Below are positions 41,731-52,024 of a DNA stretch of 64,000 nucleotides, piece after piece. The stretch comes from Nocardiopsis sp. YSL2 (GTDB lineage: Bacteria > Actinomycetota > Actinomycetes > Streptosporangiales > Streptosporangiaceae), in NCBI RefSeq assembly GCF_030555055.1, contig NZ_JAMOAO010000001.1:496001-560000 (forward strand). The letters run 5' to 3'. Both the position numbers and the translations under genes were made by a program. How positions within the stretch are numbered: position 1 is the stretch's first letter; every line of letters starts with the position of its first letter. Under the pieces are notes generated by a model. That model was not told where the DNA came from, made no database searches, and saw nothing but the letters and a program-made list of their open reading frames with translations.

Positions 41731-42963
41731 GTGACCACGGACCCTTGGGGCCGCGTAGACGACGACGGCACGGTCTACGTGCGCACGAGCGAAGGCGAGC
41801 GGGTCGTCGGATCGTGGCAGGCGGGGGCGCCGGACGAAGCGCTGGCTTTCTTCCGCCGCAAATACGACGCCCTGGTCACTGAGGTGGAGCTGCTGGAGAA
41901 GCGGCTGCGCAGCACCGACCTGTCGGCTTCCGCCGCGATGGCCGCCATCGACAAGCTGCGCACCGCCGTCACAGACGCGCACGCCGTGGGCGACCTGGAC
42001 GCCCTCTCCCGACGGCTGGACGCGCTGTCCGGCCGCGCGGAGGAGCGCAAGGTCGAACAGAAGCAGGCCCAGGAGCAGGCCCGCGGGCAGGCGCGCGAGA
42101 TCAAGGAGCGCATCGTCGCCGAGGCCGAGCGGGTCGCGGTGGAGACCACCCACTGGAAGACCGGTGGGGAGCGAATGCTCCAGCTCATCGAGGAGTGGAA
42201 GAAGGCCCCGCGGGCCGACCGCCCCACCGAGCAGGCGCTGTGGAAGCGCATGTCCGCTGCGCGCAACTCCTTCTCCAAGCGTCGCAAGGCCTACTTCGCC
42301 AACCTCGACCAGGAGCGCGAAGCGGTCCGGGCCGACAAGGAGCGCATCGTCGGCGAGGCCGAGGCGCTGGCCCACTCCACCGACTGGGGGCCCACGGCCC
42401 GCGCGTACCGCGACCTGATGCAGCGGTGGAAGAGCAGCGGCCGGGCGGACCGCGCCAGCGAGGACAAGCTGTGGGCGCGGTTCAAGGCGGCCCAGGACAC
42501 CTTCTTCGACGCGCGCAACGCCACGTTCGCCGAGCGCGACGCCGAACTGCGGGTCAACGCCGACGCCAAGGAGCGCATCCTGGCCGAGGCCAAGGCGGAG
42601 ATCCCCGGGATCAACGACCCCCGCCGTGCCCGCGCCCGGCTGCGCGAGTACCAGGAGGCCTGGGAGGAGGCCGGGGAGCTGCCGCGCGACGTTCGCGACC
42701 AGCTCGAGGGCGCCTTCCGGCAGATCGAGGACGGCGTGCGCCGCGCCGAGGACGCCGAGTGGGAGCGCAGCAGCCCTGAGGCCCGCGCACGCGCCAAGGA
42801 CACGGTCGACCAGCTGTCGCAGGCGATCAGCGGACTCGAGGTGAAGCTGGAGAAGGCGCGGGCCAACGGCGACACCCGCCGGATCAAGGAGCACGAGGCC
42901 GCTCTGGAGGCCCGCCGCTCCTGGCTCGTCGAGGCGGAGAAGGCACTCAACGAGATGAGCTGA
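41731..42963 (+). CDS. DUF349 coiled-coil protein
   Basis: Acidic/basic helical protein of 410 residues with repeated DUF349 units (for example HWKTGGERMLQLIEEWKKAPRADRP-type and DWGPTARAYRDLMQRWKSSGRADR-type segments) and flanking coiled coils. The function of the family is not established. The GTG start follows AGGAGG. A palindromic site lies upstream and a strong hairpin follows. Confidence 0.9.
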   Translation: MTTDPWGRVDDDGTVYVRTSEGERVVGSWQAGAPDEALAFFRRKYDALVTEVELLEKRLRSTDLSASAAMAAIDKLRTAVTDAHAVGDLDALSRRLDALSGRAEERKVEQKQAQEQARGQAREIKERIVAEAERVAVETTHWKTGGERMLQLIEEWKKAPRADRPTEQALWKRMSAARNSFSKRRKAYFANLDQEREAVRADKERIVGEAEALAHSTDWGPTARAYRDLMQRWKSSGRADRASEDKLWARFKAAQDTFFDARNATFAERDAELRVNADAKERILAEAKAEIPGINDPRRARARLREYQEAWEEAGELPRDVRDQLEGAFRQIEDGVRRAEDAEWERSSPEARARAKDTVDQLSQAISGLEVKLEKARANGDTRRIKEHEAALEARRSWLVEAEKALNEMS

Positions 42964-42975
42964 CCTCAGCGAAAG

Positions 42976-43021
42976 GGGCCCGAATGGGGCGCGGCCGCGT
43001 GCCGCGTCACCATTCGGGCCC
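42976..43021 (+). terminator. Terminator after DUF349 gene
   Basis: GGGCCCGAATGG and its exact complement form a 12-bp stem around a GC-rich 22-base loop, starting 13 bases after the stop codon. Confidence 0.75.
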
Positions 43022-43094
43022 TCTGACGTGTGGCACCGGTATCGGCGGGGGCGCCCAGGACGCGGGCCGCGACACCGGCGATTCCGTCAGGCGG

Positions 43095-43123
43095 GGCGGC
43101 ACACCGTTCCCGGTGGTGCCGCC
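43095..43123 (-). terminator. Candidate terminator after collagen-like gene
   Basis: GGCGGCAC and GTGCCGCC form an 8-bp stem with a 13-base loop, about 45 bases after the collagen-like gene's stop. Confidence 0.45.
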
Positions 43124-43168
43124 TCACGTCGGGGGCCAGATCGCTCCCGACCCCCGTACCGTGCGCTT

Positions 43169-44029
43169 CTAGCCCTCGGCCTCCGTACGACGGCGCCCGA
43201 GGATCATGGCGCCCACACCCGTCAGCACGGACACGAGACCGCCGACCGCCGGAACGGCCACGGAAGAACCGGTCTGAGCGAGGACCTCGTCGTGGCCATC
43301 CTTACCGTCATGGCCGTCGTGGCCGTCCTTGCCGTCGTGGCCGTCATGGCCGTCGTGACCATCGTGACCGTCGTGACCGTCGTGACCGTCATGGCCATCG
43401 TGACCGTCCTTGCCGTCCTTGCCGTCCTTCCCGTCCTTGCCGTCCTTCCCGTCCTTGCCGTCCTTCCCGTCCTTGCCGTCCTTCCCGTCCTTGCCGTCCT
43501 TCCCGTCCTTGCCGTCCTTGCCGTCCTTGCCGTCCTTGCCGTCCTTGCCGTCCTTGCCGTCCTTGCCGTCCTTGCCGTCCTTGCCGTCCTTGCCGTCCTT
43601 GCCGTCCTTGCCGTCCTTGCCGTCCTTGCCGTCCTTGCCGTCCTTGCCGTCCTTGCCGTCCTTGCCGTCCTTGCCGTCGTGGCCGTCCTTGCCGTCGTGG
43701 CCGTCGTGGCCGTCGTGGCCGTCGTGGCCGTAGTGATCATCACCCGACCCCCCGACAGACTCCACCGACTCGGTCGACGGGATCTTCGGAACGTCGATGT
43801 CGCCGACGTTCACCGACTCCTTCAGGGAGTCGCTCGGCTGGTCCAGGTCGCTCAGCGCTTCCTCGATCAGCTCGGTGGTGTCCATGCTGACGGTCGGTTC
43901 GGCGTGGGACGTGTACGCGACCTCGTCGGCCGCAGCCGGAGCCAGCCCCCACAGGAGCGGGGCGGCGATCACGGCGCCGGCCGACATGGCCGCCGCCCGG
44001 AGCACGTTGCGAGCGTTGACTGTGGTCAT
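43169..44029 (-). CDS. Collagen-like LAQTG surface protein
   Basis: Cell-wall protein of 286 residues: signal peptide (1-34, ending APAAA), an acidic region (35-101), then 48 uninterrupted Gly-X-Y triplets (residues 102-245) that are almost all KDG or HDG, and a sorting signal LAQTG (250-254) followed by a hydrophobic segment and RRR. LAXTG is the motif class-E sortases recognise. HDG triplets flank a KDG core. Collagen-like bacterial proteins form triple helices; hydroxylation is not implied. A DUF11-like membrane protein gene lies 129 bases upstream. Confidence 0.88.
   Translation of the reverse strand: MTTVNARNVLRAAAMSAGAVIAAPLLWGLAPAAADEVAYTSHAEPTVSMDTTELIEEALSDLDQPSDSLKESVNVGDIDVPKIPSTESVESVGGSGDDHYGHDGHDGHDGHDGKDGHDGKDGKDGKDGKDGKDGKDGKDGKDGKDGKDGKDGKDGKDGKDGKDGKDGKDGKDGKDGKDGKDGKDGKDGKDGKDGKDGKDGKDGKDGKDGHDGHDGHDGHDGHDGHDGHDGHDGKDGHDGHDGKDGHDEVLAQTGSSVAVPAVGGLVSVLTGVGAMILGRRRTEAEG
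43295..43726 (-). repeat. 48 tandem 9-bp units inside the collagen-like gene
   Basis: The coding-strand unit is GGCAAGGAC or its CAC variant, encoding Gly-Lys-Asp or Gly-His-Asp. Near-identity of the units at the DNA level suggests recent expansion by slippage, and each gain or loss keeps the frame. Confidence 0.95.
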
Positions 44030-44158
44030 GACCCCTCCAAGTGTTCACGCAATGCAACTGAATACGCACTCATAGTGACATTCCTGCACGCTCACAGCCC
44101 TGGAGTGACATCTCGAACTGGCCAAACTCCAGCAAATCCTGAATTGCACGCGTGGTCG

Positions 44159-44905
<747 letters not shown>

Positions 44906-44985
44906 GGCGCACTCCTCCGCATGGCGACATGACTCTACGTGTATATGTCCTAACACGTCGTAGTCATACGGGCTGCGCACACACG

Positions 44986-45022
44986 CCGGGGGCGGGCGGC
45001 CGCTCGGGCCGCCCGCCCCCGG
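44986..45022 (-). terminator. Terminator after metK
   Basis: A 16-bp perfect stem (CCGGGGGCGGGCGGCC and complement) with a 5-base loop, 35 bases past the metK stop. Confidence 0.8.
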
Positions 45023-45056
45023 GCGGGAATCCGTCGCCTGGACGGAGAGAGTGGGC

Positions 45057-46250
45057 TCAGGCGCCCACGAACGACCGCAGCGAGGCCGCGCGGTCGGTCC
45101 GCTCCCAGGTGAACTCCGGCAGCTCGCGGCCGAAGTGGCCGTAGGCGGCCGTCTTGGAGTAGATCGGGCGCAGCAGGTCGAGGTCGCGCACGATCGCGGC
45201 CGGACGGAGGTCGAAGACCTCCTTGACGGCCTTCTCGATCAGCTCGGGAGCCACCTTCTCGGTGCCGAAGGTCTCAATGAAGACGCCGACCGGGTGCGCC
45301 TTGCCGATGGCGTAGGCGACCTGGACCTCGGCGCGCTCGGCGAGCTCCGCGGCCACGATGTTCTTGGCGACCCAGCGCGTGGCGTAGGCGGCCGAGCGGT
45401 CCACCTTCGACGGGTCCTTGCCCGAGAAGGCGCCGCCGCCGTGCCGGGCGTAGCCGCCGTAGGTGTCGACGATGATCTTGCGCCCCGTCAGGCCGGCGTC
45501 GCCCATGGGACCGCCGATCTCGAAGCGGCCGGTCGGGTTGACCAGGAGCCGGTAGTCGTCGGCCTCCAGGCCGAACGCGGCCACGACGGGCTCGATGACG
45601 TGTTCGCGCACGTCGGGAGCGAGCATCTCGTCGAGGTTGATGTCGGCCGAGTGCTGGCTGGAGACCACGACGGTGTCCAGGCGCACGGGGGTCTGGCCCT
45701 CGTACTCCACCGTCACCTGGGTCTTGCCGTCCGGACGCAGGTACGGAACGGTGCCGTTGCGGCGGACCTCGGCCAGGCGCTCGGAGAGCGAGTGCGCCAG
45801 CTTGATCGGCAGCGGCATGAGCTCGGGGGTCTCGCGGTTGGCGTACCCGAACATCAGGCCCTGGTCGCCGGCGCCCTGCCGGTTGAGGGTGTCGTCCTCG
45901 TGCTCGACCCGCGCCTCGTACGCGGTGTCTACGCCCTGGGCGATGTCCGGGGACTGGGCGTCGATGGAGACGTTGACCCCGCAGGAGTCACCGTCGAACC
46001 CCTTGGCGGAGGAGTCGTAACCGATCTCGAGGATCTTCTCCCGAACGATCGCGGGGATGTCGACGTAGGTCTGGGTGGTGACCTCGCCCGCGATGTGGAC
46101 CTGACCGGTGGTGATCAGTGTCTCGACCGCGACCCGGCTCCGGGGGTCGGTGGTGAGCATCGCGTCGAGGATCGCGTCACTGATCTGGTCGGCCATCTTG
46201 TCGGGATGGCCCTCGGTGACCGACTCGGAGGTGAAAAGGCGGCGGGACAC
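45057..46250 (-). CDS. metK: S-adenosylmethionine synthetase
   Basis: Makes SAM from methionine and ATP. The 397-residue protein shows SVTEGHPDK, the signature [12 protein letters not shown] and [16 protein letters not shown]. The GTG at 46250 follows AAGGAG; the longer frame lacks conserved sequence. I looked for a SAM riboswitch in the roughly 250-base leader and did not find the conserved core. A TAGAGT element upstream may be its -10 box. Confidence 0.97.
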   Translation of the reverse strand: MSRRLFTSESVTEGHPDKMADQISDAILDAMLTTDPRSRVAVETLITTGQVHIAGEVTTQTYVDIPAIVREKILEIGYDSSAKGFDGDSCGVNVSIDAQSPDIAQGVDTAYEARVEHEDDTLNRQGAGDQGLMFGYANRETPELMPLPIKLAHSLSERLAEVRRNGTVPYLRPDGKTQVTVEYEGQTPVRLDTVVVSSQHSADINLDEMLAPDVREHVIEPVVAAFGLEADDYRLLVNPTGRFEIGGPMGDAGLTGRKIIVDTYGGYARHGGGAFSGKDPSKVDRSAAYATRWVAKNIVAAELAERAEVQVAYAIGKAHPVGVFIETFGTEKVAPELIEKAVKEVFDLRPAAIVRDLDLLRPIYSKTAAYGHFGRELPEFTWERTDRAASLRSFVGA

Positions 46251-46501
46251 GTTGCGTGACTCCTTGCAGCGGCTGCTGGCTGACATGGTCGGTGCGGCAC
46301 GCCCGCCCAGGCTCCCGGCCGGGGCGCTCAATGCCGACTGACGCGGTTGGTTTTCAGTCCACTCTAACGGGAGTGGTGGGAACGGTAATCCCGTGGTCGG
46401 CCGGTGGTCGTCACGGGCTTCCGAGGGAAGTCTGGCGTACTCGGCGGTAGGAATCCAGTCCCCCCGACCGTGCGGTTCTCTCGAGCCGTGGGTCCCCGCC
46501 C

Positions 46502-47722
46502 TCAGGAGGACAGGCGCGGTGCGACCAGATCCCACACCTGGTCGGCGAGGTCCTCCTTGGGCCCGAAGGGGATCTCCACCGTGGTTCCGTCGGCACCGAG
46601 CACGACCGCCTGGTTGTCCTCGGTACCGAAGGCGCGGCCTCCGCCGACCTGGTTGACCACGAGCAGATCACAGCCCTTGCGTTCCAGTTTGGCCCGCCCG
46701 TTGGCGATGACGTCGTCGGTCTCGGCCGCGAAGCCGACGATGGTCTGCGCCAGGCCCTCCTTCGCTCGGGAGGCGACCAGGCCGGCCAGGACGTCGGGGT
46801 TCTCGACCAGTTCGACGGGGGCGGGCGCCGCGCCCGACTTCTTGATCTTGGACGCGGCGCTGTTCACCGGGCGGAAGTCGGCCACGGCCGAGGTCATGAC
46901 CACAGCGTCGGCCCGCACGCGCTCGGTGTCCATCGCACCAGCCAGTTCCCGGGCCGACTCCACGCGCACGACACGGACGCCGGCCGGGTCGGGCAGGGAC
47001 ACGTTGGCGGAGACGAGGGTCACGTCGGCGCCGCGGGCTGCGGCGCTGCGGGCCAGGGCGTAGCCCTGCTTGCCCGAGGAGTGGTTGCCGATGTAGCGCA
47101 CCGGGTCGATGGCCTCGCGGGTTCCGCCCGCGGAGATCACCACACGATGGCCGGCCAGGTCGGGAGGGGTCGTGCCCCGCCGCAGGACGCGGCGCGCCGC
47201 CTCGAAGAGCTCAGAGGGCTCGGGCAGGCGGCCCCGTCCGGTGTCGGCACCGGTGAGGCGGCCTTCGGCGGGGTTCAGGACGATCGCGCCCCTCGAGCGC
47301 AGTGTCGCCACGTTCGCCCGGGTCGCGGGGTGCTCCCACATCTCGGTGTGCATCGCCGGTGCGAAGACGACGGGACACCGGGCGGTCAGGAGGGTGTTGG
47401 TGAGCAGGTCGTCGGCGAGGCCCGCCGCGGCCTTGGCCATGATGTTGGCCGTGGCCGGGGCCACGAACACGAGGTCGGCCGACTGTCCGATGCGCACGTG
47501 CGGGACCTCGTGGACCTCGTCCCACACTCCGGTGGAGACCGGCCGGCCGGACAGGGCGGCCCAGGTGGGCTCGCCGACGAATCGGAGCGCGTCGGCGGTG
47601 GGCACCACCCTGACCTGGTGGCCGGACTCGGTCAGCCGCCTGAGCAGTTCGCAGACCTTGTAGGCCGCGATTCCGCCGCCGACGCCGAGGACCACCTGGG
47701 GAACGGTTCGTGTGTCACTCAC
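46502..47722 (-). CDS. coaBC: Bifunctional CoaBC (PPC synthetase/decarboxylase)
   Basis: Converts phosphopantothenate to phosphopantetheine in CoA synthesis. The N-terminal CoaC flavoprotein domain (about 1-190) has GGGIAAYKV, the active-site His in PHVRIG and PATANIMAK. The CoaB domain (about 195-400) has [12 protein letters not shown] and SAVADFRP. The GTG start has a weak ribosome-binding site. The upstream gap to rpoZ is filled by the dispersed repeat. Confidence 0.95.
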   Translation of the reverse strand: MSDTRTVPQVVLGVGGGIAAYKVCELLRRLTESGHQVRVVPTADALRFVGEPTWAALSGRPVSTGVWDEVHEVPHVRIGQSADLVFVAPATANIMAKAAAGLADDLLTNTLLTARCPVVFAPAMHTEMWEHPATRANVATLRSRGAIVLNPAEGRLTGADTGRGRLPEPSELFEAARRVLRRGTTPPDLAGHRVVISAGGTREAIDPVRYIGNHSSGKQGYALARSAAARGADVTLVSANVSLPDPAGVRVVRVESARELAGAMDTERVRADAVVMTSAVADFRPVNSAASKIKKSGAAPAPVELVENPDVLAGLVASRAKEGLAQTIVGFAAETDDVIANGRAKLERKGCDLLVVNQVGGGRAFGTEDNQAVVLGADGTTVEIPFGPKEDLADQVWDLVAPRLSS

Positions 47723-48058
47723 ACCTAGGAGTTCTACCAGGCCCCGTCCCGGCAGCGCTCCCCCGGCCCGGACCCCGCTCGGTACGCGCCACCCCCACGG
47801 GGTTGATCGCCACGGGTTGAACGTGGGCCGTTCAACCTGCGGGACCCCGGAGGGTGGAACGCAGGCGATTCAGCCTGCCCCGACCACAGGGGGTCTATCC
47901 GGGCCGAAGCGAGGAACGAGCGGAGGCCCAAAGAAAGCAGGAGCGAGGGGCGCGCCGGTGCCTGCAGGAGGAGACGGGGCCGCAGCGAGGAACGAGCAAG
48001 GCAAGTCGACGACGAAGGCCCCGGCGTGAAGCGCCCCGAGCCGCGAAGGGCGCGTCTG
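47723..48058. repeat. Dispersed repeat, copy B, in coaBC-rpoZ gap
   Basis: This 336-base gap has no gene. Its minus strand from about 48040 to 47880 matches the argC-argJ gap, with an insertion of about 30-40 bases (an AACGAGC-rich stretch) that copy A lacks. A separate hairpin GGTTGAAC/GTTCAACC occupies 47815-47837. Confidence 0.75.
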
Positions 48059-48325
48059 TCAGGCGCCCTCGTACGGCTCCGCGGTGAGCAGTCCGGACTT
48101 GACCTCGCGCAGGGCGATGGAGAGCGACTTCTCCTGAACGTGGGTCTCCACGAGCGGGCCGACGTACTCCAGCAGGCCCTCGCCCAGCTGGGCGTAGTAG
48201 GCGTTGATCTGGCGGGCCCGCTTGGAGGCCATCGTGACCAGGCTGTACTTGCTGTCCACCAGCTGCAGCAGGTCGTCGATGGGCGGGTTGGTGATGCCTT
48301 CGGCGACGGGCTCGGTACCAGCCAC
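48059..48325 (-). CDS. rpoZ: RNA polymerase omega subunit
   Basis: Small RNAP assembly subunit of 88 residues with the conserved [26 protein letters not shown] and a C-terminal [15 protein letters not shown]. The GTG start follows GGGGG. It lies between gmk and coaBC, the usual actinomycete order. Confidence 0.97.
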   Translation of the reverse strand: MAGTEPVAEGITNPPIDDLLQLVDSKYSLVTMASKRARQINAYYAQLGEGLLEYVGPLVETHVQEKSLSIALREVKSGLLTAEPYEGA

Positions 48326-48424
48326 TTTGAATACCCCCAGGGACGGTCTCCGGCTCGTCGAAAGCCGTGACGTGTTCGGTCGGACGCACCCGGATGCGGC
48401 GCGGCGGGCTCGGCCCGCCCGCTA

Positions 48425-49012
48425 TCACACCTTGGGCGCGGTGATCAACGCTAGCAGGTCGGTGCACACGTCCCGTACGGACGTGTTGACGAGCGTGGTG
48501 TCGAACTCCTTCTCGGCGGCGAGTTCGACCTTGGCGACGTCCAGGCGGCGCTGGATGACCTCGTCGCTCTCGGTGCCGCGGCCGGTGAGGCGGCGGACCA
48601 GCTCCTCCCAGGAGGGAGGGGCGAGGAAGACGTGCAGGGCGTCGGGCATGGACTCGCGGACCTGGCGGGCGCCCTGGAGTTCGATCTCCAGCAGGACCGG
48701 GACGCCGGCCGCGAGGCGCTCCTCGACGGGGCCGCGCGGGGTGCCGTAGCGGTTGCCCGCGAACTGGGCCCACTCCAGCAGTTCGCCCTCGGCGATGAGC
48801 CGGTCGAACTCCTCGTCGGAGACGAAGTGGTACTGGACGCCGTCCCGCTCGCCCGGGCGGGGCCGGCGCGTGGTCACCGACACCGAGAGCCACACCTCGG
48901 GGTGCTCGCGGCGGATGCCGGCGACGACCGTGCTCTTGCCCACACCCGACGGACCGGACAGGACGGTCAGCCGCTTCTCGGCCGGACGGGACTGGGATCC
49001 GAGCTCAGGCAT
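48425..49012 (-). CDS. gmk: Guanylate kinase
   Basis: Phosphorylates GMP to GDP. The 195-residue protein has the P-loop [12 protein letters not shown] (about 18-29) and GMP-binding residues in [17 protein letters not shown] and [12 protein letters not shown]. The ATG at 49012 gives a family-like N-terminus, with only a weak GGAAG upstream. It sits between mihF and rpoZ. Confidence 0.96.
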   Translation of the reverse strand: MPELGSQSRPAEKRLTVLSGPSGVGKSTVVAGIRREHPEVWLSVSVTTRRPRPGERDGVQYHFVSDEEFDRLIAEGELLEWAQFAGNRYGTPRGPVEERLAAGVPVLLEIELQGARQVRESMPDALHVFLAPPSWEELVRRLTGRGTESDEVIQRRLDVAKVELAAEKEFDTTLVNTSVRDVCTDLLALITAPKV

Positions 49013-49333
49013 GTGTGTTTCTGGCTTCCCTTCGGGGCCGCCGCGGGCGGGTTCCTCGGGCCGGCCGGGAACCGCGCACCTCCCGTGCCGGGGCGCGGCG
49101 GGCGGCTGGTGTGCGGGATCTACCGCGAACACTCGCGGGAAGTCCCAGTTATACCACCGCGCCGCGGTGCGGCGGACGGTTCGACCTGGGGCCGACCGCC
49201 CGCCGACCGCGGCGCGGGGATGCCACTCATCCGGGCCCGTCCGCCTGCGCGGCGGGGGCTCCCGCCGCGACTGTGGGGGACGCGGCGAGACCGGTGCACT
49301 GCGTTGTCCGGGTCCTACTGGGTGCTGCTGGTC
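49013..49333. other. Gap between mihF and gmk
   Basis: No gene is recognised in 321 bases. It contains the mihF terminator hairpin and presumably the gmk promoter. Confidence 0.4.
49248..49269 (-). terminator. Terminator after mihF
   Basis: CGCGGCGGG and CCCGCCGCG form a 9-bp stem with a GGCT loop, 65 bases past the mihF stop. Confidence 0.6.
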
Positions 49334-49657
49334 CTACTTGGTGAGGTCGCCGAACTCGTCCTCAAGGGCGGCACGCTGGTTGGTGCCCAGACCCCGGACA
49401 CGGCGCGACTCAGCGATGTTGAGCCGCTCCATGATCTGCTTGGCACGGACCTTGCCGACACCGGGAAGGGATTCGAGCAATGCCGAAACCTTCATCTTCC
49501 CGATGACGTCGTCCTTGAGGCCGTTGGAAAGCACCTCGGACAGCGAGATCCCGCCGTTCTTGAGCTTGTTCTTGACCTCCGCTCGCTCTTTTCTGGCCTT
49601 GGCGGCCTTCTCAAGAGCCGCGGTGCGCTGTTCGGGTGTGAGGGGAGGAAGGGCCAC
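49334..49657 (-). CDS. mihF: Actinobacterial integration host factor
   Basis: Nucleoid-associated DNA-binding protein (mycobacterial IHF/sIHF family), unrelated to proteobacterial IHF. The 107 residues comprise a long N-terminal helix and a helix-two-turn-helix with LLESLPGVGKVRAKQIMERLNIAESRRVRGLG. The GTG start follows GAGGTG by seven bases. The pyrF-mihF-gmk-rpoZ order is typical of actinomycetes. Confidence 0.96.
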   Translation of the reverse strand: MALPPLTPEQRTAALEKAAKARKERAEVKNKLKNGGISLSEVLSNGLKDDVIGKMKVSALLESLPGVGKVRAKQIMERLNIAESRRVRGLGTNQRAALEDEFGDLTK

Positions 49658-49707
49658 GCCGGGTCACCTCGGATTTCTACTCGTTTGTAGAGGGCGGACG
49701 CCTGCGC

Positions 49708-49737
49708 AAGTTAGTAGGTCTGACCCCTGTTAGGCAA
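49708..49737 (-). promoter_or_regulatory. Candidate mihF promoter
   Basis: On the minus strand TTGCCT and TAACTT are separated by 18 bases, about 50 bases before the mihF GTG. The surrounding 49680-49800 is noticeably less GC-rich than the genes. Confidence 0.5.
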
Positions 49738-49877
49738 CGTAAAGTGCCCTTTCAGCGGCTATTTCATCGAAGGAACTACGCAGAGTAATGATTCAATTGC
49801 GGCCTGAGACGAAAACGAGGACCTTAGTCCCGATTCAAGGCCCCAGCAGGCGTGCCACCAGCGCAGGTCACAGAGGG

Positions 49878-49917
49878 GTGACCCAGGTCACTCTGGGGCG
49901 CCGAAACCGGGTTTCGG
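49878..49917. terminator. Hairpins between pyrF and mihF
   Basis: CCGAAAC-CGG-GTTTCGG (49901-49917) is a tight hairpin 68 bases past the pyrF stop and is a likely terminator of the pyr transcript. A separate perfect palindrome GTGACC-CA-GGTCAC lies at 49878-49891 and might instead be a protein-binding site. I see nothing else in the 327-base gap besides the mihF promoter. Confidence 0.5.
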
Positions 49918-49984
49918 ACACACCTATTTCGTGACCGTCCGTAAGACATAACTGCGCGTGATGGGTCGGCTGCGTTCATCGGCG

Positions 49985-50698
49985 CTACACCCGCACCCCG
50001 GCGCGCCGGACGGCCGCGGCGACGGAGGCGGCGGCCGCGCCGGGGTCCGGGGCGCGCGTGATCGGCCGGCCGACCACCAGCAGGTCCGCCCCCGCCTCGA
50101 TGGCCTCCTCCGGCGTCGCCACGCGCGACTGGTCACCCCGGTCCGCCCCCGCCGGGCGCACGCCCGGCGTGATCAGGGTGACGTCGGGTCCCACCTCCGC
50201 GCGCACCAGCGCGACCTCCTGGGGCGAGCACACGAGGGCGCGCGCCCCGGCCCCCACGGCCAGCACCGCCAGCCGCCGCACGGCGTCCCGGGCCGGCCCG
50301 AGCAGCCCGACCTCCTCCAGGTCCTTGTCGCTCATCGAGGTGAGCACCGTCACCCCGGCGATCTCGGTGTCCGGCGCGGCCTCCACCGCGGCCCGGACCA
50401 TGTCCGCTCCCCCGCCGGCGTGCACGGTGAGGATCGAGGGCCGCAGGCCGGCGACGCTGCGCGCCGCGCCCGCGACGGTGGCGGGGATGTCGTGCAGCTT
50501 CAGGTCCAGGAAGACCTTGACCCGGTTGGCGCCGCGCACCGCACTGATCACCTCGGGCCCGTACCGCAGGTACAGCTCCAGGCCCACCTTCACCGTGCTC
50601 ACGTGCGGCGCGACCGCGGACGCCCAGGTCGCGGCGGTCTCGATGTCGTTCGCGTCGATCGCCACGGCGATCGGAGCTGGCGCGGAAGGCGCGGTCAT
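49985..50698 (-). CDS. pyrF: Orotidine 5'-phosphate decarboxylase, type 1
   Basis: Final step of UMP synthesis. The 237-residue TIM barrel has the catalytic [13 protein letters not shown] with its Lys and Asp residues, and the phosphate loops TPGVRP and VVGRPIT. This is the type 1 (Bacillus/E. coli-like) form; many actinomycetes have the longer type 2. The ATG at 50698 follows GGAGAACC, better than an ATG four codons earlier. Last gene of the pyr cluster. Confidence 0.95.
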   Translation of the reverse strand: MTAPSAPAPIAVAIDANDIETAATWASAVAPHVSTVKVGLELYLRYGPEVISAVRGANRVKVFLDLKLHDIPATVAGAARSVAGLRPSILTVHAGGGADMVRAAVEAAPDTEIAGVTVLTSMSDKDLEEVGLLGPARDAVRRLAVLAVGAGARALVCSPQEVALVRAEVGPDVTLITPGVRPAGADRGDQSRVATPEEAIEAGADLLVVGRPITRAPDPGAAAASVAAAVRRAGVRV

Positions 50699-51003
50699 GC
50701 GGTTCTCCATTCGTGTGCCACCGGCTCGGTGCCGGCGTCGGCATCCTCGACGTGCTTACAGCGGTACTCGAGGATGCACGTTCGCTGTCATGTGCACACC
50801 ACCATGGTGTGCGGTTCCCCGGATGAGTTACTTCATGCGCCCAGGAAGGATCACTTCCCCGTAACAGCGGCCCAAACGGCCGCAGGAGCGCTTTGCTTCC
50901 CGACCCGACCCCACTTGTCCCGGATGTCCCCGGCTGGTCGCACAGACCCCTCTCAGGGCCGTTCAGCCCGGTCAGGGGCCTGTCGACCCCCCACCGGCGC
51001 CCC
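50699..51003. other. Gap between pyrD and pyrF with a hairpin
   Basis: Roughly 305 bases without a gene. GCATCCTCGA and its complement form a 10-bp stem with a 17-base loop at 50741-50777, some 40 bases before pyrF. It could be an attenuator or terminator that separates pyrF from the rest of the operon. Confidence 0.45.
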
Positions 51004-51945
51004 TCAGACCCCGATCCCGGGCCGGTGGGCGGCGCCGACGAGGTCTCGGGCGCGTGCGATGCCGCGCGCGTCGAGCGCCTCGGTGAACTCCCTGAGCACG
51101 CGGGCGCAGGCCGAGGGGTCGGAGAAGTTGACCGTGCCCACGGCGACGGCGCTCGCGCCCGCCGCCATGAACTCGATCACGTCCGCCCCGGTACGGACCC
51201 CGCCCACACCGACGATCGGCACGTCCGGCATGGCCTCGTGGACCCGGTAGACGCATCCCACCGCGATCGGGCGCAGCGCCGGCCCGGACAGCCCGCCCAT
51301 CCCCCCGGCGACCGCCGGGCGCAGGGTGCGGGAGTCCACGGCCATACCGCGCACCGTGTTGATCATCGTCAGGCCGTCGGCCCGCGCGGCCACGCACGCC
51401 CCCGCCAGGTCCACCACGTCGGGGACGTCGGCGGAGAGCTTGGCGAGCACGGGAAGGTCGGAGCGGGCGTGCGAGCGCACCGTCTGGACCACCGCCGCGG
51501 CCTGGGCCGGGTCGTCCGCGAAGTACCGGCCGGCCGGGTCGGCGTGGTTGGCGCAGGACAGGTTGACCTCGATGGCGCTGACGCCCTCGGCGCCGGAGAT
51601 CCGGCGGGCCAGCTCCCCGAACTCGTTCACACCCGTGCCCGCGATGGACACGATCGCCCGACCGCCCCGGGACAGCAGCCACGGCAGGTCCCGCTGGAGG
51701 AACACGTCCACGCCCGGACCCTGCATGCCCGTGGTGCTGAGCATGCCGCTCGGGGTCTCTGCCATGCGCGGCGCGGGACGCCCGGCGTGCGGCTCCAGCA
51801 TCACCGACTTGGTCGTGACGGCGCCGATCTGGGAGACGTCGAAGAACTGGGCCAGTTCACGCCCGGCTCCGGCGCACCCGGCGGCGGTCACCACGGGGTT
51901 GGGCAGGTCCATACCGCCCAGCCGCGTCCTGAGGTCTGCGTTCAC
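51004..51945 (-). CDS. pyrD: Dihydroorotate dehydrogenase, class 1B catalytic subunit
   Basis: FMN barrel protein of 313 residues that oxidises dihydroorotate and passes electrons to PyrK. The catalytic cysteine lies in NLSCANHAD, where relatives usually have NxSCPN, and the substrate loop reads LSTTGMQGPG where LNxIGLQNPG is typical, replacing an orotate-contacting Asn by Ser. The phosphate-binding GVGGVRTGADVIEFMAAGASAVAVG is normal. The pairing with pyrK identifies class 1B, whereas many actinomycetes use the quinone-linked class 2. Confidence 0.9.
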   Translation of the reverse strand: MNADLRTRLGGMDLPNPVVTAAGCAGAGRELAQFFDVSQIGAVTTKSVMLEPHAGRPAPRMAETPSGMLSTTGMQGPGVDVFLQRDLPWLLSRGGRAIVSIAGTGVNEFGELARRISGAEGVSAIEVNLSCANHADPAGRYFADDPAQAAAVVQTVRSHARSDLPVLAKLSADVPDVVDLAGACVAARADGLTMINTVRGMAVDSRTLRPAVAGGMGGLSGPALRPIAVGCVYRVHEAMPDVPIVGVGGVRTGADVIEFMAAGASAVAVGTVNFSDPSACARVLREFTEALDARGIARARDLVGAAHRPGIGV

Positions 51946-52024
51946 GTGCCCTTACTCGCTCGTCTTTGCCGCGTCGGTGCCGCGGTGCTGTGGTGGTTCG
52001 GGGAGGGCGGGGCGGAAGGGGCCC

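Noticed and set aside
43295..43726. CRISPR-like array
   Set aside because: The units are 9-bp direct repeats without spacers and encode Gly-X-Y triplets in a secreted protein.
46251..46501. SAM riboswitch upstream of metK
   Set aside because: I found none of the conserved SAM-I or SAM-IV core segments; only a short leader with a possible -10 box.
49878..49891. BldD box near mihF
   Set aside because: GTGACCCAGGTCAC has the right half-sites but its spacing is one base short of the BldD consensus.
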